Below, piece after piece: positions 45,446 through 55,112 of a stretch of 64,000 bases of DNA (positions within the stretch are counted from its first letter, which is position 1; each line of letters opens with the position of its first letter). Source of the stretch: JBCBKU01 sp965267475 (GTDB lineage Bacteria; Pseudomonadota; Alphaproteobacteria; Rhodobacterales; Rhodobacteraceae); the NCBI GenBank assembly GCA_965267475.1, contig OZ254079.1, forward strand, positions 1,488,001-1,552,000, given 5' to 3'. A program made the translations under genes and the position numbers. The notes under the pieces were generated by a model that searched no databases, was not told the origin of the DNA, and saw only the letters and a list, made by a program, of their open reading frames with translations.

Positions 45446-46426
45446 ATGAAAACAGTAACAACAGCGCTCGCAGCCATTGCGACGACAACGCTTGTGGCTC
45501 TGCCCGCCGCGGCGCAGGAGAAGTGGGATCTGCCGATGGCATATTCCGGCTCCAACTTCCACTCGGTCACAGGCGCGGAATTCGCCAAGTGCGTTACGAC
45601 CGGTACCGGCGGCGATATCGCCATCACAACACACCCATCAGGTTCGCTCTTTGCGGGCGCCGACATCAAGCGCGCGATCCAGACCGGCCAGGTTCCAATC
45701 GGAGAGCGTCTGCTCTCAGCACACCAGAATGAAAGTGCAATCTTTGCGTGGGACAGCGTACCGTTCCTTGTCGGCTCGTTCGACGAGCACGCCACGCTCT
45801 ATGAGGTAGCGAAGCCGCATCTCGAAGAGCTGCTTTCCGAGCAAAACCTCACGCTGCTCTATTCCGTGCCTTGGCCTCCGCAAGGCCTCTATTTCCGCGA
45901 TGCGGTCAACTCGGTTGCAGATATGGAGGGGATCAAATTCCGCTCTTATAACAATGCAACGGCGCGCCTTGCAGAACTCACTGGCATGCTTCCGGTTTCG
46001 ATTGAAGCAGCTGAAATCAGCCAAGCTTTCGCAACGGGTGTTGCTGACGCGATGGTCTCGTCGGGCGCAACCGGCTACGATCGTAAAGTTTGGGAGTCTT
46101 TGAACCACTTCTATTCGGTCGATGCATGGCTTCCACGCAACTACATGCTGATCAACACCGGTGTGTGGGATGGCCTTTCGGACGCCAATAAGAACGTCAT
46201 CAATGCATGTGCTGAGATTGCTGAGTACGCCGGAACGTGGCGTGCAAAAGAGTACACCGGGTTCACGCTCGCTGGTCTCGCCGCTGGCGGCATGACCGTT
46301 GAGCCAGCCAATGACACTCTCATGGGCGAACTCAAGGCCGTCGGTGAAACGATGACGGCCGAATGGCTCGAAGCAGCCGGGGAAACCGGTCAGAGCATCG
46401 TCGACGCCTATCGCGCGGCTCAATAA
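45446..46426 (+). CDS. dctP: TRAP transporter solute-binding protein
   Basis: This 326-residue periplasmic protein has a signal peptide ending PAAAQ (cleavage near residue 24), then a DctP fold with the ligand block MEGIKFRSYNNATARLAELTG. AAGGAG precedes the ATG. The ligand is unknown but, from the neighbouring oxidoreductase and racemase, may be an amino-acid-like carboxylate. A very strong hairpin follows. Confidence 0.92.
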   Translation: MKTVTTALAAIATTTLVALPAAAQEKWDLPMAYSGSNFHSVTGAEFAKCVTTGTGGDIAITTHPSGSLFAGADIKRAIQTGQVPIGERLLSAHQNESAIFAWDSVPFLVGSFDEHATLYEVAKPHLEELLSEQNLTLLYSVPWPPQGLYFRDAVNSVADMEGIKFRSYNNATARLAELTGMLPVSIEAAEISQAFATGVADAMVSSGATGYDRKVWESLNHFYSVDAWLPRNYMLINTGVWDGLSDANKNVINACAEIAEYAGTWRAKEYTGFTLAGLAAGGMTVEPANDTLMGELKAVGETMTAEWLEAAGETGQSIVDAYRAAQ

Positions 46427-46436
46427 GTAAACGATC

Positions 46437-46470
46437 TGCCGGATCCCGGGGCGCCGGGGTCCGGCATTTT
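46437..46470 (+). promoter_or_regulatory. Attenuator-like hairpin between dctP and dctQ
   Basis: TGCCGGATCCCGG (46437-46449) pairs with CCGGGGTCCGGCA (46454-46466) in thirteen pairs, one a G-T, around a four-base loop. TTTT follows. A partial terminator would keep dctP mRNA in excess over the permease genes. Confidence 0.85.
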
Positions 46471-46491
46471 CATCAGCGGACGGGGGAAAGC

Positions 46492-47028
46492 ATGAGCGGC
46501 ATTCTACGCGGCGTGCGACGCATCCTGGATTTCATCTATCTTGCAGCAGGAATCTTGGCAGCCCTATGCCTGGTCGCGATCCTGCTTCTCATCGTTGCCC
46601 AGATGGTGGCGCGATGGACAGGCGAAATCTTTCCAGGAGCAGCAAACTACGCGGGCTACGCAATGGCGGCGGCTAGCTTCTTTGCTTTTGCAAACGCCCT
46701 GAACAGAGGGTCCCACATCCGCGTATCTCTATTGCTCAACGCACTCCCAAAACGCCTTCGACGCTTCTTCGAAATTTGGTGTTTCGCGATCGGCGCCGGC
46801 GTCATGTGGTACTTCACATACTACGCCTATTGGTTCACCTATTGGTCCTGGAAGTTCAACGAATTAAGCCAGGCACAAGATGCGACACCACTTTGGATAC
46901 CGCAATCCGTCATGGCGATCGGCGGCGGAATCCTTGCCATTTCTCTAACCGACCACCTCATCCACGTCCTCTTCCGCGGCGATCACCGCATCCAGCGGGA
47001 TCTCGTCGACCAGAGCTTTGCGGAGTAA
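46492..47028 (+). CDS. dctQ: TRAP transporter small permease
   Basis: This 178-residue protein starts at ATG 46492 (MSGILRGVRRILDF) with a GGGGGAAAG site. Four hydrophobic segments and the conserved ALNRGSHIRVSLLL block match DctQ. It is seven bases before dctM. Confidence 0.9.
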   Translation: MSGILRGVRRILDFIYLAAGILAALCLVAILLLIVAQMVARWTGEIFPGAANYAGYAMAAASFFAFANALNRGSHIRVSLLLNALPKRLRRFFEIWCFAIGAGVMWYFTYYAYWFTYWSWKFNELSQAQDATPLWIPQSVMAIGGGILAISLTDHLIHVLFRGDHRIQRDLVDQSFAE

Positions 47029-47034
47029 CGGGCT

Positions 47035-48342
47035 ATGGAAGAAGTCTACGCAATAACGTTATTCCTTTTCGTTCTTTTCCTCTTGCTCGGAACAGGTGTC
47101 TGGGTTGGGCTGGCGCTTATGGGTGTCGCGTGGGTTGGAATGGAATTGTTCACAACTCGTCCCGTTGGCGACACCATGATCACAACGATCTGGGCCTCGT
47201 CTTCGAGCTGGACACTCACCGCGCTACCTCTTTTTATCTGGATGGGCGAAATCTTGTTCCGCACGCGACTATCCGAGGACATGTTCCGTGGGCTTTCGCC
47301 TTGGCTCGCGCGTCTTCCAGGTGGCCTCGTTCATACCAACATCGTGGGCTGCACGGTCTTCGCCGCCGTCTCAGGTTCCTCTGCGGCGACGCTCACAACC
47401 GTAGGAAAAATGTCGATTCCAGAGCTTCGAGCGCGAGACTACCCCGAGCGTATCGTAATCGGAACACTGGCAGGCGCTGCTACGCTCGGTTTGATGATTC
47501 CGCCTTCTCTGGCGCTTATTGTCTATGGCGTAACCGTGAACGAAAGCATCACTCAGTTGTTCTTCGCCGGCGTCTTTCCAGGGCTTTGTCTTGCTCTGAT
47601 GTTCATGGGGTATGTGGCAATTTATTCCCGCATTTCCGGGAGCTGGAGTCCGAAACAGGAAACCGGCATGTCCTTCATGGAGAAGGTCAATAACTCGCGG
47701 TTCCTGATCCCGGTGCTGTGCCTGATCTTCGTCGTTATTGGCTCGATGTACGCTGGCTATGCCACCGCTACGGAAGCAGCTGCGATCGGCGTCATGGGTG
47801 CGCTTGTCCTCGCAGCGAGCCAGGGTTCGCTTAACTGGAACACATTTTCCGAAAGCCTCATGGGGGCGACGCGGACATCCGCGATGATCGCATTGATCCT
47901 CGCTGGCGCAGCCTTCCTGAAGCTCGCCATGGGCTTCACCGGGCTTCCGCGTGCATTGGCGGATGGTATCGCAACTATGGAACTCACCAGGTTTGAGCTC
48001 CTGATGATCCTCATGGTCTTCTACATCGTGTTGGGCATGTTCCTCGACGGGATCTCATCGGTTGTTCTGACAATGGCCGTCGTCGAGCCGATGGTCCGCG
48101 AAGCAGGCATCGATCTGATCTGGTTTGGCATCTTTGTGGTCGTCGTCGTCGAGATGGCTCAGATCACGCCACCAATCGGCTTCAACCTCTTCGTGTTGCA
48201 GGGCATGACCGAACACGAAATGGGTTACATCACGCGCGCCGCGTTCCCGATGTTCCTGATCATGATCATGATGTGCTTTGTCTTGATCTGGTTTCCGGAC
48301 ATCGCGATGTGGTTGCCCGAGACCATGCGACAGGCGCCCTAG
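47035..48342 (+). CDS. dctM: TRAP transporter large permease
   Basis: This 435-residue membrane protein has about twelve hydrophobic segments. DctM signatures are SGSSAATLTTVGKMSIPEL and LGLMIPPSLALIVYGV. It forms the translocation channel of the second TRAP system, with the dctP and dctQ products encoded upstream. Confidence 0.93.
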   Translation: MEEVYAITLFLFVLFLLLGTGVWVGLALMGVAWVGMELFTTRPVGDTMITTIWASSSSWTLTALPLFIWMGEILFRTRLSEDMFRGLSPWLARLPGGLVHTNIVGCTVFAAVSGSSAATLTTVGKMSIPELRARDYPERIVIGTLAGAATLGLMIPPSLALIVYGVTVNESITQLFFAGVFPGLCLALMFMGYVAIYSRISGSWSPKQETGMSFMEKVNNSRFLIPVLCLIFVVIGSMYAGYATATEAAAIGVMGALVLAASQGSLNWNTFSESLMGATRTSAMIALILAGAAFLKLAMGFTGLPRALADGIATMELTRFELLMILMVFYIVLGMFLDGISSVVLTMAVVEPMVREAGIDLIWFGIFVVVVVEMAQITPPIGFNLFVLQGMTEHEMGYITRAAFPMFLIMIMMCFVLIWFPDIAMWLPETMRQAP

Positions 48343-48345
48343 CGG

Positions 48346-49272
48346 GTGTTGCGTGGCTTAGCCTGGCTTGGAGGGCGCGGTCAGTATTGCCTGATTGCTG
48401 GGCTTTTGGCTGGGCTCACCTTGTCAGATCTTGCCGAGACACTGCGGCCGTGGATCGGCACGATGGTTGTGCTCCTCCTTGTGGTGACGGGCATCCGGGT
48501 GGGCGCCCGCGCCGCGATTGGCAGCCTCGCCGGCATCAGGCAGACGCTTCTTGGTATCTGTGCCCTGCAACTTGTGCTGCCGCTTTTGGCACTCGCAATG
48601 TTCTCCGCTGCGGGACTACTGAGTTGGCCTCTCGCACTTGCCGTAGCGTTGATGCTGTCGGCACCATCCGTGACAGGTGCCCCAAATTTCGCGATTATGG
48701 TGGGGCAGGATCCGGCGCCCGGCATGAGACTCCTCATACTCGGCACACTGCTTTTCCCCATCACAACGCTGCCTTCACTAATCTTGCTCGATCTGACCGG
48801 CGGCGGTGCAGTTTCAGCGATGTTCTTGGCATTTGGCCTACTCGCCTCAATTCTCGGCGCGGTGGGTGCCGGGTTCGCAATCCGGGCAAGGTTCCCTTAC
48901 TTAGGAGACAGCCAACCCAGAAGCGTCTTGGATGGCTTAGCCGCGATTCTGCTGGGTGTCGTCGTCATCGGATTGATGAGCGCGGTCGGTCCGTTGCTCC
49001 GAGAAAACCCTGTGAGCCTTGCGCTTTGGGTCGTCATCGTCCTCGTCATCAACTTTGCGCTGGTGATAGGGACGTTCTTCATTCTTCGTCGCAGCGGCGC
49101 GGCTATGCCCGTCGCGACGGCAATCTATGCAGGGAACCGCAACATCGCGTTGTTCTTGATTGTTCTGCCGGAGGAAGCCGTTGCGCCGCTACTGATCTTT
49201 ATCGGTTGCTACCAGATACCGATGTATTTGACGCCGTTTCTGTTAGCGCGATTGCCGAGAGTTGATCCCTAG
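48346..49272 (+). CDS. BASS-like (bile acid:sodium symporter fold) transporter
   Basis: This 308-residue membrane protein has about nine hydrophobic segments and the family-like blocks LMLSAPSVTGAPNFAIM and AIYAGNRNIALFL (a cross-over region like that of BASS/arsenite-type symporters). The start is GTG at 48346 or TTG at 48349, three bases after dctM. A second transporter in the same operon could export a product or offer an alternate uptake route. The family call is moderate. Confidence 0.65.
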   Translation: MLRGLAWLGGRGQYCLIAGLLAGLTLSDLAETLRPWIGTMVVLLLVVTGIRVGARAAIGSLAGIRQTLLGICALQLVLPLLALAMFSAAGLLSWPLALAVALMLSAPSVTGAPNFAIMVGQDPAPGMRLLILGTLLFPITTLPSLILLDLTGGGAVSAMFLAFGLLASILGAVGAGFAIRARFPYLGDSQPRSVLDGLAAILLGVVVIGLMSAVGPLLRENPVSLALWVVIVLVINFALVIGTFFILRRSGAAMPVATAIYAGNRNIALFLIVLPEEAVAPLLIFIGCYQIPMYLTPFLLARLPRVDP

Positions 49273-49762
49273 CTCAAGCCGAGTCGCTTGGACAATGTAG
49301 ATTACTTGGCGGGGAAGCATGCAATGCGAATACCCATTCATTCGAAAATGTCGGATTTGTCCGCTTCGCCTCCAATTGTACGAGGTGCAGCATTTGGTAC
49401 TCTGGGCTCGTTGCGGTCATCCGACGCTTTCTGTCGGGCTTGCAAGCCTCTTGATGGCACTCAAGGTTAGCTCTGCGGACAAAGCTGCCATTCGGCTCGA
49501 CAGCGAAACGGGTCTATCTAGATCCTCGGCGAACCTTCGATCGACCGGCGCGCAAATGTGGCGCTGGTCCTCACTCACTACTCCTTGCTGAAAAAATGCG
49601 CCTCTGTCCCTGCGCGTACTGCTGGCTTGCCATTTCAAGGCGAGAGAAGCCGCCACTTGAAATGCGGCTCGTGCGGTGCCAGCATCCCCTCATAGGCTGT
49701 GGTAAGCAGGGAGGCTACACGGTCGATAATTGAGCATCGAAAAAAGATGCATGGGAGGAAAC
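49273..49762. other. Intergenic region before ugpB
   Basis: These 490 bases hold no supportable gene. A TTGTCCGCTTCGCCTCC segment at 49356 repeats one at 36159 with one change. The ugpB promoter should lie near the right end; no clear boxes were recognised. Confidence 0.5.
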
Positions 49763-51073
49763 ATGTTCAAATACTTGCTCGGCGTAGCTGCCGCAACTAC
49801 CGCGCTATCGCCCATTGCTGCGATGGCTCAAACGGAAATCCAGTTCTGGCACGCCTTTACCGGACGCCTCGGAGAACTCGTTGCCGCTCAGGTGGAGGGT
49901 TTCAATGCAAGCCAAGATGATTACGTCGTCGTGCAAAGCCACAAGGGCAACTATTCCGAAACACTGAACGCCGGTATCGCCGCGTTCCGGGCTCAGGAAC
50001 AGCCACATATTCTCATGGTTTTCGAAGTTGGCACGGCGACCATGATGTCAGCCCAAGGTGCAATTCGTCCTGTCCACGAAGTTATGGCGGAAAGCGGCGC
50101 GACCTTCGACCCTGACGCTTACATCGGATCGGTCAAGGGTTACTATACCACCACAGATGGCGACATGTTGTCCCTGCCATTCAACTCGTCAACCCCGGTG
50201 CTGTGGGTCAACCGTGATGCGTTTACAGCCGCGGGCGTGGACCCGGACACCGACCTCTCCACATGGGAAAAGGTGGGTGAAACTCTAGATGCGTTGAAGG
50301 CAGGTGGCGAAGACTGCCCGCTTGTGACCGCGTGGCAAAGCTGGATCCACCTTGAGAATTTCTCGGCCTACCACAATGTGCCTTTCGCCTCGAACGACAA
50401 CGGCTTTGCCGGGCTCGACACCGAACTCATGCTGAACGGTCCGGCACAAGTCGCCCACCTGACTGCAATGGGGGACTGGGCCAAGGACGGCAAGTTCATC
50501 TACACCGGTCGCCGCAATGAGGGCGGAGCGAACTTCCGCTCCGGCGAATGCGCGCTCTTCACCGAAAGCTCGGCGGGCTATGCGGGCATCAAGGCGGAAG
50601 CCGAGTTCGACTTCGAAGTCCGTCCGCTCCCCTATTGGGAAGCCGTGGCGAGCGAGCCGCAGAACACAATCATCGGCGGCGCGTCGCTCTGGATCATGGA
50701 GGGCCACGAGGCTGAGGAATACAAGGGCGTGGGAGAATTCCTGGCCTTTTTGTCCTCGTCCAACGTTCAGGCGCAGTGGCATCAGGACACCGGCTACCTT
50801 CCGATCACCGCGGCCGCGGGCGACCTGACCAAATCGCAAGGCTTCTACGATGAAAACCCGGGCACGGACATCGCGGTTATGCAGATGACCGCGAAGGAGC
50901 CGACGGCCAACTCCAAGGGGCTGCGCCTCGGGTCGTTTGACCAGATCCGCGGGATCATCGACGAAGAACTTGAAGCCATCTGGTCCGGCGATAAGACCGC
51001 GCAGGAGGCGATGGATAGCGCCAAGGAGCGCGGCGACGCGCTTCTCCGCCGGTTCGAATCCGCGAACCGCTAA
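49763..51073 (+). CDS. ugpB: Glycerol-3-phosphate-type ABC transporter binding protein
   Basis: This 436-residue periplasmic protein has a signal peptide ending AAMAQ and the UgpB start TEIQFWHAFTGRLGE. Conserved ligand blocks include LSLPFNSSTPVLWVNRDAF and FRSGECALFTESSAG. The ATG at 49763 follows GGGAGGAA, so upstream starts were rejected. The complete ugpBAEC order supports uptake of glycerol-3-phosphate or its diesters. No ugpQ or phosphate-box regulator is seen nearby. Confidence 0.92.
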   Translation: MFKYLLGVAAATTALSPIAAMAQTEIQFWHAFTGRLGELVAAQVEGFNASQDDYVVVQSHKGNYSETLNAGIAAFRAQEQPHILMVFEVGTATMMSAQGAIRPVHEVMAESGATFDPDAYIGSVKGYYTTTDGDMLSLPFNSSTPVLWVNRDAFTAAGVDPDTDLSTWEKVGETLDALKAGGEDCPLVTAWQSWIHLENFSAYHNVPFASNDNGFAGLDTELMLNGPAQVAHLTAMGDWAKDGKFIYTGRRNEGGANFRSGECALFTESSAGYAGIKAEAEFDFEVRPLPYWEAVASEPQNTIIGGASLWIMEGHEAEEYKGVGEFLAFLSSSNVQAQWHQDTGYLPITAAAGDLTKSQGFYDENPGTDIAVMQMTAKEPTANSKGLRLGSFDQIRGIIDEELEAIWSGDKTAQEAMDSAKERGDALLRRFESANR

Positions 51074-51079
51074 GTCAAT

Positions 51080-51109
51080 GACGCGCCCCGGTCTTCGGGC
51101 CGGGGCGTC
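51080..51109 (+). promoter_or_regulatory. Attenuator-like hairpin between ugpB and ugpA
   Basis: GCCCCGG (51085-51091) pairs with CCGGGGC (51100-51106), and the flanking GAC and GTC extend the stem past a small bulge. CTTCG lies in the loop. It occupies the only wide gap inside the ugp operon. Confidence 0.7.
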
Positions 51110-51136
51110 TTCGCACGACGGCCCTTTCGAACATCC

Positions 51137-52018
51137 ATGGAAAAGCGCGTCACCTTCAAAGGCTGGTTGCTGCCACTTCTGCTGATTGCACCTCAGGTGC
51201 TCATCTCGGCAGTTTTCTTCTTCTACCCGGCCGCACAGGCCGTATGGCAATCGTTGTTCATTCCCGATCCGTTCGGGCTATCGGCGCAGTTTGTGGGATT
51301 CGGAAATTTCGAGTTTCTCTTAAGCGACAGCTTCTACCGCGCGTCCTTCGTGACGACTGCGGTATTCTCGGTCCTTGTGACACTTTGCTCGATGATCCCA
51401 GCACTCTTCCTCGCCGTGATCGCCGACCGTTTGATCAAGGGCTCCGGCGTATACCGCACGATGCTGATCTGGCCATATGCCGTCGCCCCCGCCGTCGCGG
51501 GTGTGCTCTGGCTCTTCATGTTCAACACGCGGGTCGGCGTCATCTCCTGGTATTTGGGCCAAATGGGCTACGACTGGAACCACGTGCTGAACGGGGGAGA
51601 GGCGATGGGCCTTGTCGTCGTCGCCTCGGCCTGGGGGCGGATCAGCTACAACTTCTTGTTCTTCTTTGCCGCGCTGCAATCCGTACCCCGCTCGGTCATT
51701 GAAGCGGCGGCGATTGATGGCGCCCGATTCTGGCGGCGCTTCTTCACGATTGTCCTGCCGCTTTTGTCGCCAACCGCGTTTTTCTTGCTGGTGGTTAACG
51801 TGGTCTACGCTTTCTTCGAGACCTTCGGCGTTATCCACACGATCACCGGAGGCGGGCCGCAGCAATCGACGACTATCCTTGTCTACAAGGTCTTCTCTGA
51901 CGGCTTCGTCGGGCAGGATCTCGGCTCGTCTTCAGCGCAATCGGTGATCCTCCTAATTGTCGTCGGGCTCCTGACGGTGATCCAGTTCAAGTATGTGGAG
52001 AAGAGGGTGCATTACTGA
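51137..52018 (+). CDS. ugpA: Glycerol-3-phosphate ABC transporter permease
   Basis: This 293-residue inner-membrane protein has six hydrophobic segments and the EAA loop EAAAIDGARFWRRFFTIVLPLLSP. It pairs with UgpE. Its stop overlaps the next start by one base (TGATG). Confidence 0.92.
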   Translation: MEKRVTFKGWLLPLLLIAPQVLISAVFFFYPAAQAVWQSLFIPDPFGLSAQFVGFGNFEFLLSDSFYRASFVTTAVFSVLVTLCSMIPALFLAVIADRLIKGSGVYRTMLIWPYAVAPAVAGVLWLFMFNTRVGVISWYLGQMGYDWNHVLNGGEAMGLVVVASAWGRISYNFLFFFAALQSVPRSVIEAAAIDGARFWRRFFTIVLPLLSPTAFFLLVVNVVYAFFETFGVIHTITGGGPQQSTTILVYKVFSDGFVGQDLGSSSAQSVILLIVVGLLTVIQFKYVEKRVHY

Positions 52019-52875
52019 TGGCGGCCCAATCCCACGGCATGGTCGAAAAGCGCGGTGCGGGCCTCTGGCTCACGCACCTGTTCATGATCCTTGGCGTCCT
52101 CGTGATCTTCTTCCCGATCTGGCTCGCTTTCGTCGCCTCGACCGTGACGCAGCAGGAGATCATCCAACCGCCCATGCCCGTCGTGCCAGGCGACCAGTTC
52201 TTCGTGAACTACAAGAATGCGCTCTTCTCCGGCATCAACGTCCCTGTCGGCACGATGCTGTTCAACAGCCTCGTGATGGCGATCGGCATCGCGGTCGGCA
52301 AGATCATCATCTCGCTTCTGTCAGCCTTCGCGATTGTTTACTTCCGCTTTCCGTTCCGCACGACGTTCTTCTGGATGATCTTCCTGACCCTCATGCTCCC
52401 CGTTGAAGTGCGGATCGTCCCCACGTTCGAGGTCGTGGCGGGCTTCGGCATGCTCAACAGCTATTCCGGTCTGATCCTGCCACTAATCGCGTCCGCCACG
52501 GCGACGTTCCTCTTCCGCCAGTTCTTCCTGACAATCCCAGATGAACTGGCCGAGGCCGCCCGCGTCGACGGTGCCCGGCCCATGCGCTTTTTCATCGACA
52601 TCGTCGTCCCGATGAGCCGCACCAATATCGCGGCGCTCTTCGTTATCCTCTTCATCTACGGCTGGAACCAATATCTCTGGCCGCTTCTGATTACGACAGA
52701 ACCCGAGATGAATACCATCGTCATGGGTATCAAGCAGATGTTTCCGACGGGCGACGATTTCGCCCACTGGCCCACAATCATGGCAACCTCGATCCTCGCC
52801 ATGATCCCCCCCGTGATCGTCGTTGTCTCAATGCAGAAGCTCTTTGTTCGCGGCCTTGTCGATAGCGAGAAATAG
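52018..52875 (+). CDS. ugpE: Glycerol-3-phosphate ABC transporter permease
   Basis: This 285-residue membrane protein has six hydrophobic segments, the EAA loop EAARVDGARPMRFFIDIVVPMSR and the UgpE-like GWNQYLWPLL segment. It is three bases before ugpC. Confidence 0.92.
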   Translation: MAAQSHGMVEKRGAGLWLTHLFMILGVLVIFFPIWLAFVASTVTQQEIIQPPMPVVPGDQFFVNYKNALFSGINVPVGTMLFNSLVMAIGIAVGKIIISLLSAFAIVYFRFPFRTTFFWMIFLTLMLPVEVRIVPTFEVVAGFGMLNSYSGLILPLIASATATFLFRQFFLTIPDELAEAARVDGARPMRFFIDIVVPMSRTNIAALFVILFIYGWNQYLWPLLITTEPEMNTIVMGIKQMFPTGDDFAHWPTIMATSILAMIPPVIVVVSMQKLFVRGLVDSEK

Positions 52876-52878
52876 GAA

Positions 52879-53934
52879 ATGGCGGCAGTAACACTTCAGA
52901 ACGTCAAGAAAAGCTTCGGCGACACCGATGTGATTCACGGCATAGACGTCGACATAGCGGATGGTGAGTTCATCGTCATCGTCGGCCCCTCCGGCTGCGG
53001 AAAGTCGACCCTTCTGCGCATGGTCGCCGGGCTGGAGACCGTCACGTCAGGCGAAATCTCAATCGCAGGCGAACGCGCGAACGACAAGGAACCGATGGAC
53101 CGCGACATCGCCATGGTGTTCCAGAACTATGCGCTCTATCCTCATATGTCGGTCCGCCAGAACATGGGCTACGGTCTGAAAATCGCGGGGCTTCCGAAGG
53201 ACGAGATCAACCGTAAGGTCGAAGAGGCCGCGAAGCTCCTGCAACTCGAACCCCTCCTCGACCGCAAGCCACGCCAGCTCTCCGGCGGTCAACGTCAGCG
53301 TGTCGCCATGGGCCGCGCAATTGTCCGCGAACCTGCAGTGTTTTTGTTCGACGAGCCGCTTTCAAACCTCGACGCAAAACTACGCGTGCAAATGCGGCTG
53401 GAGATCCGCGAGCTTCAGGACAAGCTCGGTATAACTTCGCTCTATGTTACGCACGATCAGGTCGAAGCAATGACCATGGCGGACCGGATGATCGTGATGA
53501 ATGGCGGGGTTGCCGAACAGATCGGCACACCACTAGAGGTCTATGAGACCCCGCGCACTTTGTTCGCCGCGCAATTCATTGGGAGCCCGGCAATGAATGT
53601 CTACGACGCGCGGCTGGAGGGACAAGAAATCAAACTTCACCATGCCACTCTGTGCAAATGGAATGGGCCCGATGGGCCAGTAAAAATTGGTATGAGACCA
53701 GAACATCTCTATCGCGCCGATGACGGGCCCGTCCGGGCGACTATCCAGATGTCTGAGCCCCTTGGAGCAAACACGCTTCTTCACGGATTGCTTGCGGAAG
53801 GTGGCAATGCACTGACGGTAAGTCTGCCGGGGGTGCACACTTTGGGTGACAAGCACGCACCGATGTGTTTCGATATTTCTGAAGAGAATATTCACGTATT
53901 CGATCCCGCGACCGGCCGCAGTCTTGGACTTTAA
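52879..53934 (+). CDS. ugpC: Glycerol-3-phosphate ABC transporter ATPase
   Basis: This 351-residue ATPase has Walker A GPSGCGKST, signature LSGGQRQRVAMGRAI, Walker B VFLFDEPLSNLDAK and switch histidine in YVTHDQ, followed by a carbohydrate-importer C-terminal domain. It is a paralogue of the ATPase encoded at 11108-12163. The C-terminal 80 residues are more AT-rich in coding than the rest, but the frame is intact. Confidence 0.93.
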   Translation: MAAVTLQNVKKSFGDTDVIHGIDVDIADGEFIVIVGPSGCGKSTLLRMVAGLETVTSGEISIAGERANDKEPMDRDIAMVFQNYALYPHMSVRQNMGYGLKIAGLPKDEINRKVEEAAKLLQLEPLLDRKPRQLSGGQRQRVAMGRAIVREPAVFLFDEPLSNLDAKLRVQMRLEIRELQDKLGITSLYVTHDQVEAMTMADRMIVMNGGVAEQIGTPLEVYETPRTLFAAQFIGSPAMNVYDARLEGQEIKLHHATLCKWNGPDGPVKIGMRPEHLYRADDGPVRATIQMSEPLGANTLLHGLLAEGGNALTVSLPGVHTLGDKHAPMCFDISEENIHVFDPATGRSLGL

Positions 53935-54374
53935 CCGCTTGTCTCGAGGCAGTGTCTACCCGCGTAAGACTTGCCTTGTCCGATGAAACTGGGGAATAGA
54001 TCGCTTGTGGAGTGGACACTTGTGAACAACTAGCGATGTCCAGCTACGCAAATTCCAGACAAACAGGTCCCAATTGCAGTCCTGCTACTGCTGCCACCGG
54101 GCTCCCTCGTAGGTACAGCAAGAGTCTACATTCTCCACCTATGCGGCCAATTCTGCGCCGGAAAACACTGTATTGAATGGGCTCTGAGCTGCCATCGGAG
54201 CCCATGCAGCATCTGCATTGTGGGAGCCTTGGTCACCGTCTTGGACGGCCCACTCCAGACGTTCAGCCAGTTTCCGGGTTTCTGCGGATGCAGCCTACAA
54301 AGCTGCCATTCACCGCATCTGCTTAAATCCATTTGTGGCGATACGTTCCTGATCGGCACGAATCCGATCCGAAC
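53935..54374. other. Intergenic region with a 69-bp repeat
   Basis: These 440 bases between convergent genes contain no supportable gene. A short minus-strand frame at 54126-54359 overlaps repeat DNA and was dismissed. The region contains a 69-base repeat at 54246-54314. Confidence 0.55.
54246..54314 (+). repeat. 69-bp interspersed repeat, copy 1
   Basis: This copy, beginning CGGCCCACTCCAGACG and ending CATTCACC, matches 57971-58039 at 59 of 69 positions in the same orientation. Looser relatives with AGCGGAC cores occur near 56298 and 59494. Confidence 0.85.
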
Positions 54375-54956
54375 TTAGTCCGACTGTCCCGTCAGAGAGC
54401 AAACAGCATCGATGTGTGACTCCAACCAGTCTTGATCCAGTGGTCGCCCGGCGACGAGCTTGCGGAAATATGGGATGGCAATCGCCATCTCAATCATCTT
54501 TTCAATTGGAGCATCGGCTCCGATTTCGCCGCGTTCTTTTGCTGCCTCAAATACTGCCTCAACACTCGCGCTGCGATCTTCCATCCAGGTTCGGAGGAAC
54601 TCGCGCGTTTGATCCTCAGTGGCGGCCATACCGATGATCTGAGGTGCAACTGTTCCCCATGCAGTCTCATTCAGTACCTTCATCAAATGACCAATGATCC
54701 AGATAAGATCATCTTTCAACGGACCATTGATAGGGCGAGGATCAACCTCCGCTTTTGCGGCTCGGGCGAAGGCAGCACTCCGTAGATCCTCGAGCTGCGG
54801 CCAATGCCGGTAAAGTGTGCTGCGCGAAATACCGGTCTCGCGACTGACTGCGGCATGCGTCACCGCAAGGACCCCTTTTTCCTGCAGGAGCGACAGTGCC
54901 GCGTCCAACGAAAGATTTCGGGTCGCGTCTATTCGGGGATCAGCGGGTCTATTCAT
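54375..54956 (-). CDS. TetR-family transcriptional regulator
   Basis: This 193-residue protein has an N-terminal TetR helix-turn-helix (VTHAAVSRETGISRSTLYRHWPQLEDL) and a helical ligand domain. It is divergent from the secreted NTF2-like protein gene at 55113. The shared upstream region carries AGTAC repeats likely bound by this regulator. Confidence 0.9.
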   Translation of the reverse strand: MNRPADPRIDATRNLSLDAALSLLQEKGVLAVTHAAVSRETGISRSTLYRHWPQLEDLRSAAFARAAKAEVDPRPINGPLKDDLIWIIGHLMKVLNETAWGTVAPQIIGMAATEDQTREFLRTWMEDRSASVEAVFEAAKERGEIGADAPIEKMIEMAIAIPYFRKLVAGRPLDQDWLESHIDAVCSLTGQSD

Positions 54957-55008
54957 GACGTACTTTATAACTTTGCTGGGTACGAAATGAAACGCCTTGC
55001 TCTGCTAT

Positions 55009-55040
55009 AGTACAACTTGTTGCATTACAGTACGTTTTGT
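55009..55040. promoter_or_regulatory. Direct repeats, candidate TetR operators
   Basis: AGTACAACTTGT (55009-55020) and AGTACGTTTTGT (55029-55040) are similar and exactly 20 bases apart, two helical turns. An inverted AGTACG lies at 54959-54964, near the TetR gene start. Confidence 0.55.
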
Positions 55041-55112
55041 ATCATATCTCGAATCAGAAGTTGAAAACAGAAGCGCTTCGCTTTGAGAAAAATTGCTGAG
55101 GAGACCTGACCC

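Noticed and set aside
47293..49265. Long frames antiparallel or shifted to dctM and the BASS gene
   Set aside because: They are high-GC shadow frames of strongly supported membrane proteins.
54126..54359. Minus-strand 77-codon frame
   Set aside because: It lies across the 69-bp repeat and has no protein character beyond that.
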